Below, one piece after another: positions 37,901-51,488 of a stretch of 64,000 nucleotides of DNA. Positions within the stretch are counted from its first letter, which is position 1, and each line of letters opens with the position of its first letter. A model generated the notes under the pieces. The model did not search any database and was not told where the DNA came from. It worked only from the letters and a program-made list of their open reading frames with translations. Made by a program: the position numbers and the translations under genes. The stretch is from Sipunculus nudus (lineage: Eukaryota; Annelida; Sipuncula; Golfingiida; Sipunculidae): positions 21,736,033-21,800,032 of the forward strand of contig CM049309.1 of the NCBI GenBank assembly GCA_026874595.1, given 5' to 3'.

Positions 37901-39463
37901 GGCTAATATCAGCCATGTCCTGCTAATTGCTTCTGCTACAGGCCATGCTGGAGTAATTAAAACATATTTGTATGGTAGCTTCACTGTGTCCCGTTTATTC
38001 TCAGCAACCTTCTCTGTTCCTAGAAATGCTGAAGCTCCCAGGGTCCGTGATCGCCATAACACAGTAAATAAGTCAACTCCTTGTTCACTGTCACCAGTCA
38101 GGTCAGGACAGCCACCTCAGATGATGACATATAAAGTCTAAAACATTCTTGCACATTGTTTTTTCTTTCTTACATTTAGGATTAATTTCTTAAAAACAAC
38201 TCATTTTGAGATATTCCCAACTGTACACATTCAAAGGATATCCTTGGAGGTTAATTTTGTCACAAGCTATGTATATATAATTTAGATCCATTTTTAACTG
38301 TATCAGGTATCAAACTCTCTTTGGCTGTTAAGGATGTTACAGAACTACAGTCTATTATAATTATAATTATAGCTTTCAACAAAATAAAACATGCACTAAA
38401 TAATTATGCAAATGATGAGAAAAAAAAACATATGACCCAACAAATTTGAAGCTTAGCTGATGATGATTCACTTCTTTATATTATCAGTAATTATATTGTA
38501 CTCAGAGAACACATAGCTAATAACCTGTATAATGTAAACCGGTGGCACTGGATAGTAGATACAGTCCGTGGAATTCCCACACAGTATTCACAAATGATGG
38601 AAAACATCAAGGGCTGCCCCCCCCCCCCATGCTTAAACAAAGAACATACAGACTCAATTTGCTTTTCACATTATAACAAAAGATCAGGTATGATACGACT
38701 TTAATATGCATAATGATTTATTACCTAAAAAATACATGTAATTGAAAATATATTTATTTCTGAGAACAAGATAGGTTTTCCCATTAAGTAGGTTTAAATG
38801 CTGAAAATGTATGATTTGAACTTTCATGCATTAAATGCACTTTGTGCTGTTACTATTCATGTTCAGTTGAACCAAATAAAACCTATTAAACTGGAGGAAA
38901 AATAACATTTCAATTTACAAAATGATATACAGATGCATGGCAAAGTATTTGTTCTGAAAACTGCCAACCAGAAACGGGCCACTTATTTAGTGTACAAGCC
39001 TTCCACTAGGTGTCAGCACAAAGCTGCAGGGAGATCAGCCACCCTCAGGGCACAGCTGTTTGTCAAGGAACAGGAGCAGAATTACCATCACACATATCAC
39101 TTTAATGGTCACCTTGATTCTTAAGGTTACATTCCCACTTGTCATGTTAATTCACAAGATAAAAAATAATTATTTTCTCAGTTTTCCATGATTACCTGTT
39201 TTGAAATGTTCTTTTATGATTTTCATAAAACCCTTGTAATATTCCCTAATTTTTATTTTTATATATTTTCAACAAATTAAATAGAATTTGAGACAATAAT
39301 GTTTAGATTAATGTTTATGAAAGCAAATAACAATGGTCACAATGATTCCCCTTAGTGCTGCCACCTTTTGGACAATACAAGAACTTATCTATCTTTGATC
39401 ACTCTCTGATATGGTCTTGTGAGATCTTAAATAATATTTACTTTTTTTCAATAAAAATAAAAA
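34909..39463. other. Intronic non-coding stretch
   Basis: A+T-rich intron with a C12 run at 38617-38628 and an octamer ATGCAAAT at 38406-38413. The longest non-repetitive open frame of the window lies here (37770-38141, plus, 123 codons). It has no recognisable domain, no convincing splice borders and runs antisense to CELF, so I treat it as chance. Its DNA is somewhat G+C-richer than the surroundings and could be a conserved non-coding element, which only alignment could show. Confidence 0.55.
38617..38628. repeat. C12 homopolymer
   Basis: Twelve C on the plus strand. Confidence 0.93.
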
Positions 39464-39468
39464 AAACA

Positions 39469-40398
39469 AGAGGTGCTGACTAGACCCCTTGGACTGGTCA
39501 AGTCCACAATTTTTGGCTGGACCAGACCAATAACACAAAATACTGGACTGCTTATTCCTGGACTGGTCAGGACATGACCACTCTACCTGAATTTTAAAGA
39601 GTTATGTTAAACAGATGACTTTAACAGATGGATTTAGTTTTAACATATACAAATCTTGTTATGAAAAAGTTGTATTTAACCTATCAAAGAAAGTCTCTTT
39701 AGCTACGTTAATGCATTTAAAGCAATGGCAGCTGCAATAGTATAATAATATATGTGTATTATTTTATATTTGTGTTCCCTGAGTAACAGAAAAGGATAAT
39801 TTAATTTATGACTGAAGTGACATGTTCAGCATTAGAATCATTGTCCCCTGCTTTGTTAACAATGGTGATGCTTTTTCTCTGTAACATAATGTGTCAAAGT
39901 ATAATAAGAACAATTTCTATACATAAACTACATATAATGCATAGCCCTATATACCTATATGCTATGTCAACCTGCACCCATCCCTGCCCAGCAAATTCTT
40001 TGGATCAGCTTGCCCCACCCTGCACAATTTAATTTATACTCTAACCAATATTTCACCGTTGTCAAATTATTTACATAGATTGTGATATTAAATTTATCAT
40101 TCAAAAATCAAACCAGGTGTTGCGATTCATATACAGAATATAATATTACATGTATTAAAATTGCATAGTTTGCTGTGTGTGTGATTTTTAGTTTTGTTAC
40201 ATATTTGATCAAATAAATAAATAAACTATAATTTATTTTAATAAAATTTTACTAAATGGACCAGTCCACTCGGACTGGTCAACCCACTGGACTGGACTGC
40301 ATACAGCTGGACCAGTTCAGGACTGGACCCCTCATGTGTTGAACCAGACCACCCTTTACCTGACTACCAAGGGGTGGTCTGGTCTAGTCTGCACCTCT
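39469..40398. mobile_element. Non-autonomous terminal-inverted-repeat DNA element, about 930 bp
   Basis: The ends are inverted repeats. The left end reads AGAGGTGCTGACTAGACC (39469-39486), and the complement of the right end (40398 back to 40381) reads AGAGGTGCAGACTAGACC, 17 of 18 matching. Beyond this the two ends share CCCCTTGG and many short copies of GGACTGGTC and its partner GGACCAG in both orientations, forming subterminal repeats over about 120 bp at each side. The central part is A+T-rich with no transposase. AAACA flanks both ends directly and may be a target-site duplication, although the A-rich context makes this weak. The AGAGGTGC terminus resembles those of some hAT-type elements, but the 5-bp flank does not fit their usual 8 bp, so the superfamily is left open. 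Confidence 0.75.
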
Positions 40399-43300
40399 AA
40401 ACAAAACCCGTATATGTAGATTTAATCTAACAGTCTTTAGAGATAAGCATTAATTTAAAGGTCTTGATGTGAAACAATGTCTGTATTCTTTAGTGAAAAT
40501 ACTGTAGATTCACAATATTAATTGGGATTTTATTCCCGTGGTTTTTGTGGGTCAAGGAAATCCACTAATTCATGATTCAAATGATCATAAAAAAATCAGT
40601 CTGAAAATATCTTGACAACAGCTGGTCTACTTCATCTTTAGTTATTATTGCTGGCTGATGAGTTTTCAATAAAGGTACAAAAAAATTGTTTATTACTATT
40701 TTAGAAATGCCATTGTTACATATAATTGCTAAATTACTTTTCCTGTAAATTTCCATTACCGGTAATATTTATGTTACATGATTTTTAAATATTCTTTTGT
40801 CCATTCCATTATTTCCCCCTATCAAACCGCAAAAACACTGCCCACCACAAAGATTAATGTTTACAATAAACAGTATCATTCTATACTAAACACTGAACTG
40901 AAAACATTTAAAAAAATTCCTTTTTTCATCATTTCAGATGAAATATTTAAGTACAATACCAGATTGCTATCATGCAAAGTGGTAGTCTGACTGGACGGTA
41001 CACGTTCTAATGTTTGTAACCACGGGTACCACGGTATGCCTTTTCATTGGTTAAAAAACAAGGGCCATGTAAAATTATTTGCATTGCCCCAACTCACAAA
41101 TATAAAGAGCACTTATTCCAAATAATGCAGACTGTATAGTTGTGTGTAAAAAAGTGAGCCATTAAGATGACCTGCGGTATTTCTTCCAAATATTGCTGAT
41201 AGTTGTATTTAAATGCGAGCCGAAAGTAAGTGTCACAGGAAACTAGTATGTAAATTATGCCCCAGAAATTTCCAGATGAATACAACTGCTGTCTAGTCAG
41301 CCAATTAAGCCATCCTTAATAAAGAAATTTCTCCAAATAGTTGGCACATTAAATGCTGAGTGAACCTCTAGCCTCAATGCCATGTACTTGTGTAAATTGA
41401 GTTAAAAAAGTTAAAAATCTTGTCCCGTTTCATTTTCCCTCCAATGAAGCAAGGGTTTACGTTTTCTGTGGATGTAGTGTGATTGGGTGTGATAATTAAG
41501 AGCTGATAAATTTGCCGGCAGGTGTCCATCACTGCTGATCAATTCCCTTGTGAGGCTCATGCCAGCCAAGGTTTGTATGCTCAACACTGGCTGATTGACT
41601 GCTGGTGCAGCAGGCACCATGTCATAAGCATCTCAGTCAAGAGACCTGGTGTATTTCTGATGTTTATGATCTCAACTTGCCTATATGTCTTAATAAACCA
41701 CAAACTGATAACATCTTCAATCTCTTTCAACAAATTCAAATACCCCACAATATGCATTTTACACAAAAACCACAAAATTTTAAGTCCACAATATTATCTG
41801 ATTCTACAGTATTCATCTTATCTTCCCTCATATTGCACAAATTGTTAATGCCACTTAAGATTAAATATAAATGAAGGTCCTTTAAACTGTAAAACCCTGA
41901 AAAAACATGGAGCTACATGTCAGGCAAAGTAAATTTTACCAAATGCAATTACCATTTTCAGTTCAAACAGATGTTCATATACATAGTTCATATTATGACA
42001 CACAGGTGTCAGCACCAACAGGTGAACCTAGAGATGGCTGTTCACATTTTTAGACATCCTGTACAATATGCAAATGGTATGTTACTTTTAATCAGAAAAA
42101 GAAAAGTTATTTTATTAACACGAACCTTGCAATGATTCAAACAATAATTCTCTGAGTCATGTAAATATGATTTATCTTCATTTAAATACATGACTTAGTT
42201 TCCTCTAGAATAAAGCTCTCAGTCTTCACATATTCATAAAAAAATACTTTATTCCCTAAAGCAGGGATTATATATCTTTGAACTGCTTTTGCTTTACTTT
42301 AAATTAAACCATCAACAAACATACTTCATATAAATACACAGGTTATGCTGTCTTACTTCATATATTTATTTCAAATTATATCAAACGGCTGCTATTGTTG
42401 TCATCAAACTAGGTGTAAAAATATGAGGTCCAATCCATTATATTAACTGGTGCTGAAAATTATAATCTATCTCACATCAAATTATTAACAAGCTACCATA
42501 TAGGATCTGCAATTACCGGCATTATATGTACATTCAGTGTTTGGACTGATTTAGGCTGCTTTGATTATATGAGTACTTAAGTATAGATTTTTCGGTGATA
42601 TCACCAAAACATCCAAAGGTTATCTGGTGCATTACATCTTGGATACATTTGTTGTCAACAGAAATAAAATAAAAATATGATCCACTGGCTGAACTACTAT
42701 TTTTAAGGTCATACATGTCACACACAAAAGGGACCAGCCTACCCTGTGCATATTATATTTAGAATGCATTTCTGGGAGCTCAGCAAGTGATGTTTGAAGT
42801 GACATCCCTGGAGGGCACCTGCTTTGCTGCGCAGGTAAATCTTTGAAGTCTGATGAACCTGGGGGTTGTGTAGCTGTGGCAGGCAACACAGCAAGATGCC
42901 TGGCTCAATACTCTTACAGCAGGAGGCAAACCAGCTTGTCATCTGTGACAAAATTACTAAACTAGTCCTTGTGATAATGAGACAGTCTCATCTGGTGTGC
43001 TTTGTGGGGAGATATACTGCCCGGGGATGAAATCTGATCCTTTGATCAGTTTACACTCTCTTTGTTTCTGATAACACTGAGCACAACAGAGTAAAAGATC
43101 ACAAAGCCATGTTGATTTGTACTGAAACACTGAAGGATCAACCATCATCTCTGATCAATATGAAAGTAAATCAATAAATCACAGTAAGCTGGTACACAAT
43201 CATCTTATCAACATGAAGAAGTCAAACAAGTCTCCTCTAAGGCAGAACTGCAGAACAGACCTGGGTCTTATAGTCATTGATTACACTGAATTTGGATGAA

Positions 43301-46300
43301 ATCTTCCTATAATCTAGCCTTTCCTGTAGCACAGAAGACAGAAAAGTGTGGTTCAGGTAATAACCTAATAATGAGAAAGAGGACTGTACAGAGAGTAGTA
43401 CCTGATGAACCATGTATGTACCCCTACACTAAAGAGCAGTCACATCACAGACATGAAAACATGACTCACAACCTTTGTACTTAACTGATGGGAAACATGT
43501 CCTTAACATCTCTGCACCAACATATGGGTGGCAAAGTGCCATTTTCCTAATATGAGTGCACAAATGAAATGGCAAGTTACCTTGTTACACTGACCAAGAA
43601 ACATAAATATATATTTGAATGATAAACCATATTTTCTATACCTATATTAAACATAGACCTGACTAAAATAGAGAAGAAATTAAATATTACTTAACATATC
43701 ACTGTAATATTTGTGACTCTATCTGACACACATATAACTAGAGCAGCATGGTCAAAGCTGGTCTATTTTTTAATATCCACATCAGAAAGTTCTCTTTACA
43801 CCTGGCAGATGGCAGCACCTGCAGTTGTAAGCTTGTTTAGTGCTTTAACCTTCGGTTGACAGACTTGTTAATATCTACTGGAATTTACAAAACAATTATA
43901 CTTCATTTTGAAGAATATCATTTGCCTGTCAATCATCAATTAAACATATTTTGCGAAGTTGTATTTTTCTTATACATACATGGCTAAATTATGATCCAAA
44001 GGTGAAGCACATTGCTAAATTAAGACTTGGGCCAGTAGTGGGATAGAAAGCAAATAATTAATGAAGCAAAAAGCCTGGCTGCGTGCTGCGAGCTTATAAC
44101 TTGTGTATTCTTCAGAAGTCATGATTGAGACAGCTGGTCTCGCTGTGTTTAAGTATGCTTACTGTCTGACCCTCTTGGTTTTCACAAAGGCACAATAATT
44201 TGTTAGGTCATAGGGACAAGATTGGTAGTGTGCTTCTCATTACGTTATCACCTCAATGGCGTACACTAATGTTCTTGTGTCTTTTTCTGGGTAAAAATGA
44301 ACCTCATAATGGGTCAGAAAACTCAACTAATTAGAAAAGATCAAAACAAGATAGCAGCTGGAATGTACTGCAGTGTGATAAAAACACACCAGTAAATGAT
44401 ACCAATATTTTATCAGGACAATGTAAATTTATTCATTTGTTCTTTAACAATTAAAGCAGAATTTAACAAGTATGCATACATGTCATGTAACTGCAGTCTA
44501 GAGGCCAAGCACATGTAAAAGAAGTAATGCTCTTGTGCTTCAGCATAGAGGTAAAATGCACATAAGTATATTTATGGTAAAATCATCAGGTTACAAAGAC
44601 ATAGTCTTGAACATGTAAACATGTTTACCCCAAGATATCTATCACATAAAACAGAAACACATTCCACAGAATGTCAACATCAATAGTTACGAAGAAGCTA
44701 ATCAACCACTGAAAACACAGCAGATGAAAAACATGGTTTACACAGATGGACAAGACCATCGAAACACTGGGAAGTTTCCTGGTAGGCCAATGGCATAAAC
44801 AAAATAGTGATGCCTGTGGGCAGATAGTATGGACAAAATCATGATGCTATTGGGCTGATGGTGTTACATTTGGGCTGCTTTCACTAAACTTTGCAGGAAC
44901 TATTTCTTACCCCAGTCTGCCCCTGATGGTTTATAAGAATAAAGATCACAAATAGATAATAAAACAAGATTTTGTCAGGTATTTTACCAAGCTGTTCCAC
45001 AAGTTGAAGTGTGTCACAAGCCTGCTACTTGGGATAATGTAAATGGATAAAATTTGCACCTTAAGCTTCAAGACATCTCAAGTGACACCAAAAAACATGT
45101 CCCCAGCTTCCACTTCACTGGATATTTACAATTCCAAACCGGTGGAAATAATGAGTGTCAGTCTTTGCCAGCAAGCATTTTCCCAGGCATTGCTCTAGAT
45201 GCCTTTGTCTTCTTGGCCACTTAACAGATTAAACTTTTGTAACTGGTGCCATCAGGATCATAAAGATACAGTAAGAATTTCTAGCCTGCACAAATTTGTC
45301 ACAGAACTGGCACCCTAAATATTCAGAGAGCCTGTCTGCTTGAATTCCATGTATTTCTTTCCAGCTCCTAGCTGCCAGGGTAAAAGCTGTGCTTTGTCAG
45401 GTGCCAGACATGTCCCAAAAGCCCCAAGAGCAACTCCTGGCAAGATTCTCATTAAGTGAAATCAAGTATGTTTCTGGGTCTGATAGAAAAAAATGCAGCC
45501 TCCTATTGTGGCAGAGAATTTGTGTGTGCCACTTCCATCTGGAAACGCTAGCCTTGCCTGGCCTGCCTAATGGCATGGGAACCCAAATCTGGTAAAAATT
45601 AATCCAGCAAGCACACCTTTTTGCCTGATTTGGAGTCTGGAAAATTTGATGGGCTTGTTTGACATTTGAAAATCACGGCTGAGATGCAAAGGACATGGCC
45701 ATCCTGTTTGATCAGAGGCCCTGCTAAGATTCTCTCCAACTCCAATGAAAACTTACATGGGACAAGCTAAGCGGATGAAAATTTAATCAGGGGAGCAGGT
45801 TGCACAATGAGGGAGGAAGAGGGTTGTGGGTCAAGCCTCAATCAGGGAGTGTTGTAGAGAAACTGTCAGCGCTGGCACAGTGGAGAGGTTGGCCTGCTCA
45901 CTGTGAACCCAAGACCTGACAGATAATCAATGGTTCTGCCACCTCCTCCTAGGGGGCCCTCTCTCAACAGCTTGATGCACTCAGCTTCACACATCACACA
46001 GTCTTACTCACTGGTCACTACATCCATACCACTATACTACTATTAAGAGTATTAACTATTTGTATGCATGACATTGTCATATATTTAACTGGAACCACAT
46101 TAAAAATCTAATGTGATATTGTACTTTGATAGAGACCTATATGTGTTGAGAACTTTATATCCAATCAAATGTTAACAATGAAGTTTTTTTATAGAAGCCA
46201 TTATATATTTATGCCTTGGTATCAATATATCATCAGTTTCAAGTGACTCTTGTTTCTCCTATGCAATAGTTTTAAACAAAGAGTTCTATTTCACTGCACT

Positions 46301-47860
46301 TATCTCAAATCTGTTATGCTTTAAATAACTTTTCACAATTCTTTTTTATGATTACATGAGTTAATAAAAGTATATAGAATTAACTCCTTAATTGAAATTG
46401 TAAGTTCAGCATAATTTATCCATAATCTGCAAACTGATCAGTAAAGCTAGACCATGCAATGTCATTTTTGAAGAGTTGACAGAAACTGATACAATAAATA
46501 AAAAATATCTTCATAAACTGATACAACAAATATTATTTTAGTTTATTTTTGCTATTGCATAGAAACACTGAAATAAAAGCATCTAGAGTCTGTCTCAAAT
46601 TTTTCATAAAATCTAATTACATCGAGACCATGCAGATGCAGTTATCTTTAAAAATGTTCTCACTTTCTGCTGTCACATTAATAAAAACATTTTATCAATA
46701 ATTGATATTGAATCTCAGCTGATAACTGATATGGACATTTCTTCACAAAGCAAGCTTTATAAAATCCTTTTTATAAAGACAAAATAACAAAACTGTAGTA
46801 GGGTAAAAATATTATATCCTCTGAAATGTTAGATGATTCAATCTACTCCCTCCTAAACCAATCATAAATTTAATTAAACTCTTACAGAGTAAATATAGCT
46901 CCTGAGAGATCTGTCAGAGCTGTTGGTTTTGAGACGGTCCCTGCAGCAACAGGTATCCATCAGTAACCTGACTGGTGGTATGATCACCTCAGTGATAATG
47001 GGGCTCTTCTGGCTACCAGGTTTTTGTGTCTCTGCTTGGGACAGAGCTGGGCCAGGCCTGTTGCCATTACAGCCCCGCACACCAGCAGAGTGTCTGCATA
47101 CCTCTACTCTCACAGCTACCACAAACAAGCTGTAATCCTGCTGTAACCAAAACAGTGTGTTCAAGATGAACACTATCCTAAACACTGTTTACTCTATCTG
47201 CTGGCAGTGTAAACAATTCAGAATCACTATATGAAGCAAACAGGATCACCGGCTGCAAATAGCTGAAGGGTGGCAATAAAATAACTCATTATTCAGAGTT
47301 TTTATCAATACCGGTAATAGAATTCCTCTTAAGACACACTGAAATAAATCTAGCAGAGACTGTGGAAAGTAATTTTATATTGATCAAGTAAACCTGAAAC
47401 CTTGCTGTTTTACATTTATTTTCAAACACACTGGATATTAAAGCCTATCACATAACACAGTTATGAATTCATTACTTTGTGTGACCAGATGTTAATTTAA
47501 CTGCCCATCATATCTCCCCTTTTATCTCCACTTGAATAATAAATGAGAAAAATAATTCCCTGTCAATCTCACTGGCATGAGTTTCAATCAACAACACAGG
47601 TAAGTCAATCAGTTTACAGATAAGTTCCATTAAGGAAGCAATATACAATTAATGGCCATATTAATCTGATTACTAAAGTTCTGATGGACAAATATGGTTT
47701 AGAAGCTGAAGAGATATGAATAATAATCACTCTAGTAATGAGCTTTTTCTGTCTATATACAGATATAAGTTATTTTTAATATAAATAGACTCAATTTGAG
47801 CAGATTATGACAGATACAAAAATTTTGCACTGTTTGAATCTTGAGCTGCATGGACTGTCA
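40399..47860. other. Intronic non-coding stretch
   Basis: Seven kilobases of largely unique A+T-rich intron. It holds octamers at 41077-41084 and 42068-42075, and TACCGGTA palindromes at 40757-40764 and 47309-47316. The 45380-45960 part is G+C-richer without recognisable coding sequence. The 103-codon open frame at 47185 to 46874 (minus) and its plus-strand partner have no domain or convincing splice context. No gene is supported. Confidence 0.55.
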
Positions 47861-47915
47861 GATGGGGAAACATGCCTTTAGGTAACAGTTTAAAGGCTGG
47901 AAAGTAGTCTCTCAT

Positions 47916-48790
47916 CATGCCTGAAACAATACTGGGAAAAAAGGATGGAAAACATGTCTGAGATAACATTACAGACTGAAAAACAGTTATCTCACCATGT
48001 CTGAAACAATACTGGGAATAAAGGATGGAAAACATGTCTGAGATAACATTACAGACTGAAAACAGTTATCTCACCATGCCTGAAACAATACTGGGAATAA
48101 AGGATGGAAAACATGTCTGAGATAACATTACAGACTGAAAAACAGTTATCTCACCATGCCTGAAACAATACTGGGAATAAAGGATGGAAAACATGTCTGA
48201 GATAACATTACAGACTGAAAAACAGTTATCTCACCATGCCTGAAACAATACTGGGAATAAAGGATGGAAAACATGTCTGAGATAACATTATTGAATGAAA
48301 AACAGTTATCTCACTATGCCTGAAACAATACTGGGAATAAAGGATGGAAAACATGTCTGAGATAACATTACAGACTGAAAAACAGTTATCTCACCATGTC
48401 TGTGATAACACTACAGACAGAAAAACAGTTATTTCATCATGTCTGTGATAACACTACAGACGGGAAAAACAGTTATTTCACCATGTCTGTGATAACACTA
48501 CAGACGGGAAAAACAGTTATTTCACCATGTCTGTGATAACACCACAGACAGAAAAACAGTTATTTCACCATGTCTGTGATAACACTACAGACAGAAAAAC
48601 AGTTATCTCACCATGTCTGTGATAACATTACAGACTGAAAAACAGTTATCTCACCATGTCTGTGATAACACTACAGACAGAAAAACAGTTATTTCACCAT
48701 GTCTGTGATAACACTACAGACGGGAAAACAATTATCTCACAAAGTCTGTGATAACAATACAGACTGAAAAACAGTTATCTCACCATGCCT
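47916..48790. repeat. Two-phase minisatellite: six 80-bp units, then about nine 43-bp units
   Basis: Six 80-bp units start at 47916, 47996, 48075, 48155, 48235 and 48315. Each runs CATGCCTGAAACAATACTGG, GAATAAAGGATGGAAAACAT, GTCTGAGATAACATTACAGA and CTGAAAAACAGTTATCTCAC. From 48395 to 48784 the period drops to 43 bp (CATGTCTGTGATAACACTAC, AGACAGAAAAACAGTTATTT, CAC). The 43-bp unit is the 80-bp unit lacking the 37 bp between its two CATG-CTG motifs. A degenerate copy precedes the array at about 47860-47915, and the array ends in a CATGCCTGAAGCAAC remnant. Confidence 0.96.
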
Positions 48791-48795
48791 GAAGC

Positions 48796-49966
48796 AACAA
48801 TACCAAGACAAGCAGGTGAAACAAAAGATGGAAAAAAGATGGGGGAAGAAGCACCGCAGACCAACTCATATTCTCTTAATGGCAAAAGGCCGCATTCTTT
48901 ATGGTCAAACTAAATTAGGCCCGAGTCTGTCAAACCTGACAGGTTGTTGGCATCTCTGGGATTACAAGACACCAGGCTGGTCCAAAATGATTTACTAATT
49001 GATACTTAAAACTGCCACAAGGTCTCTCAAGGAAACACAAAACACCTGTTCTTCATGCTTCTCCCAATATTGTCAGATCATAACAAAAACCTTACAAAAT
49101 ATGCATCACTTAAAGTTACTACAAAAGCGGGGTTATAATCAACATTTGGATCATCCATATGGTACTGGTAGTGATGAGAATACAGACATGGCCCGACACT
49201 TGTAAAATTATTATTACCCAGTATGATTATTAAATCTCATTTTATTTCACATATACTGTAAACATGCTGTAGACATCTTATTTTTTTTTTAACATAAAAA
49301 AAACTATAATCAAACTTGTTTACTTTATTCAAATTTGTAAAAGCTACATAAATGAACAGTTATCTTATGTTTGTGACTGAAAGTTTATTATTATTCAAAC
49401 AAGTAGTCTACATTACATTTTATCATCAACTGAAAAGTTAAATATAAAAACACATACTGTTTTTAAACTTGTATTGGTATTTTAAAAAATAAGTTTGTGA
49501 CCATACAAAAGGTTTTTTCTTGTGCTAAACCACGAGAATATATGCAATACCACTGTTTGAAACAATGGATCTGTTAAAACTTACTAGATGAAACTAAAAT
49601 CCCTATTTCTTATAAATTTCTTAATAACCAAAATTTATTTTCTGGAAATTCAGTGTTGATTTGTGACTACCACGGTGGGCTGATGTTCTTTTGGAATGGA
49701 AGAGTAATGCACCAAGTCAACTTATAAAAGCAGTAAATCTATGAATATATAGAACAACATAAACAAATTTTGCATGAGCAAAAAAGAAAGTAAAATAAAA
49801 TGTATAAATAACATGAATAAGAAGTACATAAGAGTATCAACCTCCAAATCCATAAATCATATTTTAATATTACTTACATATTTTTATATTACATATGAAA
49901 AAATAAATTCAAATATTTGTGACCTATTCTCTATTCTTAAACTATGAATCTTGCAGTAAAGGACTT
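48796..49966. other. Intronic non-coding stretch
   Basis: A short G+C-richer piece (48800-49000) is followed by very A+T-rich intron. Two 60-68-codon open frames at 48816-48998 and 48999-49205 show no recognisable features. No gene is supported. Confidence 0.6.
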
Positions 49967-50288
49967 TTTAAAGTGTTATTAATAACTCAGTATACATAAC
50001 TTGTGTATGGATAGTCTTCTGAGCATTGGAAAAAAGTAAAGCTACCAACACAATTTAATTCAACTGTTTCTAAAATAATCTGCTTGTGTCTAAGTTAAAC
50101 TCTGCAAGTGTCTTAGTTTTCCAGTCAATCTCTCTTTTATCGACATTTGAATGAGGCACTTCATACGGTTCAGGTTATATATATCTAACAGTTGAATTTA
50201 ATTGTGTTGGTAGCTTTACTTTTTTCCAATGCTCAGAAGACTATCCATACACAAATTATGTATACTGAGTCATTAATAACACTTTAAA
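49967..50288. repeat. Foldback (inverted repeat) with 102-bp arms and 118-bp loop
   Basis: The left arm (49967-50068) begins TTTAAAGTGTTATTAATAAC, and the right arm (50187-50288) is its reverse complement with three mismatches by eye (about 97%). The 118-bp centre shows no obvious pairing. Transcribed in CELF pre-mRNA, it could form a long double-stranded stem. It may be a MITE or foldback element, or a local inverted duplication. It abuts the (AT)n(AG)n tract on the right, so any target-site duplication on that side is hidden. Confidence 0.9.
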
Positions 50289-50293
50289 TATAT

Positions 50294-50298
<5 letters not shown>

Positions 50299-50377
<79 letters not shown>
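50299..50377. repeat. (AT)n(AG)n compound microsatellite
   Basis: About 21 AT repeats (50299-50341) run directly into about 18 AG repeats (50341-50377). In the CELF pre-mRNA the second part is (CU)n, a pyrimidine tract of PTB-binding type, about 1.1 kb inside the intron. Confidence 0.97.
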
Positions 50378-50381
<4 letters not shown>

Positions 50382-51488
50382 GTTAACAGTTCCCTGGGCT
50401 ACTACCTGAAGTAAGTTACTGTACTTGCACACATGATTAAATTCATGTATCTGATGATAACTAATTGGACGATCATGTTAAAAAAAATAATATATTTCTT
50501 ATTTAATTCTTATCCAGTTTTCAAGGATACCAACAATACCATAATGTAAATTAACACAAGAGTAAGAAAAGGGAAAATATCAAAGTACTTGAGGAAAACT
50601 TTCTTATCTGAAAAATTCTAATGCATGTTTAAGCATGAGTGAAGACATAAGATATTCAAAGATATATATAGCACTGGAACCACAAGAAACATACGGTACT
50701 TAAATATTGGTACCAAACACTGAATCATAAGACAATCATAAAGGTTTAGCTGCACGTGGTAAAATGCATGCTAAGTGTCAAAAAGGAATGAATAAAACAA
50801 TTAAAATGGCATAATGGAAACATTTAAAATGTTCTTTCTAGTGAACAATCAAGGTAAACACTAATACTGAATAAGCAAAGGTTAATGACTTCACTGTGGG
50901 TCAGCTTTTAACATGCAGGAAATTCACATACAGGTCCTAAGCTAACAGTGCATATGATACACATATAGAGGCAGATGCTCAGGAATAAAGGACAGAAATA
51001 AAAATTATTATGCATGGTGCATATGTGATAAAAAATAAGGTATTGTGGTTGGTCTGTCAAAAATAAAGTTGATTATGAACATGTATTGATAAATCATTGA
51101 AAACAAAATAAGATCCACCATGACAATCAATTATTGATAGGCAATGTCTCGTGGTACACAGTTTTTTATTTTCTGGGTTTTTTTTTATCATGGAACATGC
51201 TTTCAAAGGATGATGCCAAGTGTAATTCTGTTATAATGTTAATGAAGCCCCTGTATGGACTCAAAACATACTTGACAGCAGGAGGCATGGAAGCTGATGT
51301 CATCTGCATACACAGTATCAGACTCATATACCTTCTGGAAATTCATGGCAGCAAAATTAAGTTTTGTTATCTAATCCCATCCCAGCTTTTGCATGGCAAT
51401 TTAATACCTATTAGTCTGCAATCAACATTTAACAGTGCACAATAATGGACAAGCTACCTAAGTGTCTATTCATGTATATATGACTTAC
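50378..51488. other. Intronic non-coding stretch beside the 49-nt exon
   Basis: The donor side of the giant intron. The first intron nucleotides on the minus strand are GTAAGTCATATATAC, a strong donor. The 103-codon plus-strand open frame at 51134-51445 is antisense to CELF and has no recognisable domain. Nothing else is identified. Confidence 0.6.

Larger units (their letters stand above)
5154..51488 (-). other. CELF4: CELF giant intron, 46,335 bp
   Basis: This intron is bounded by a near-consensus donor (GAGCAG then GTAAGTCA, minus strand, at 51489/51488) and an acceptor (TTTATTACAG ending at 5154). Joining the two exons gives an unbroken SRA-E-DRKLF reading, as in CELF3-6 relatives, where the 49-nt and RRM2 exons are adjacent. 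That is why I treat the whole span as one intron. I cannot exclude a species-specific cassette exon within it. It is filled by tandem repeats, transposon-like remnants and unique A+T-rich sequence, listed separately. Confidence 0.85.

Noticed and set aside
37770-38141. 123-codon plus-strand open frame, the longest non-repetitive one
   Set aside because: No recognisable domain, no supporting splice sites or relatives that I know, and antisense within a CELF intron. The length is within chance for 64 kb.
46874-47185. 103-codon minus-strand open frame and its plus-strand counterpart
   Set aside because: Both strands are open over the same G+C-richer patch, with no domain and no convincing borders.
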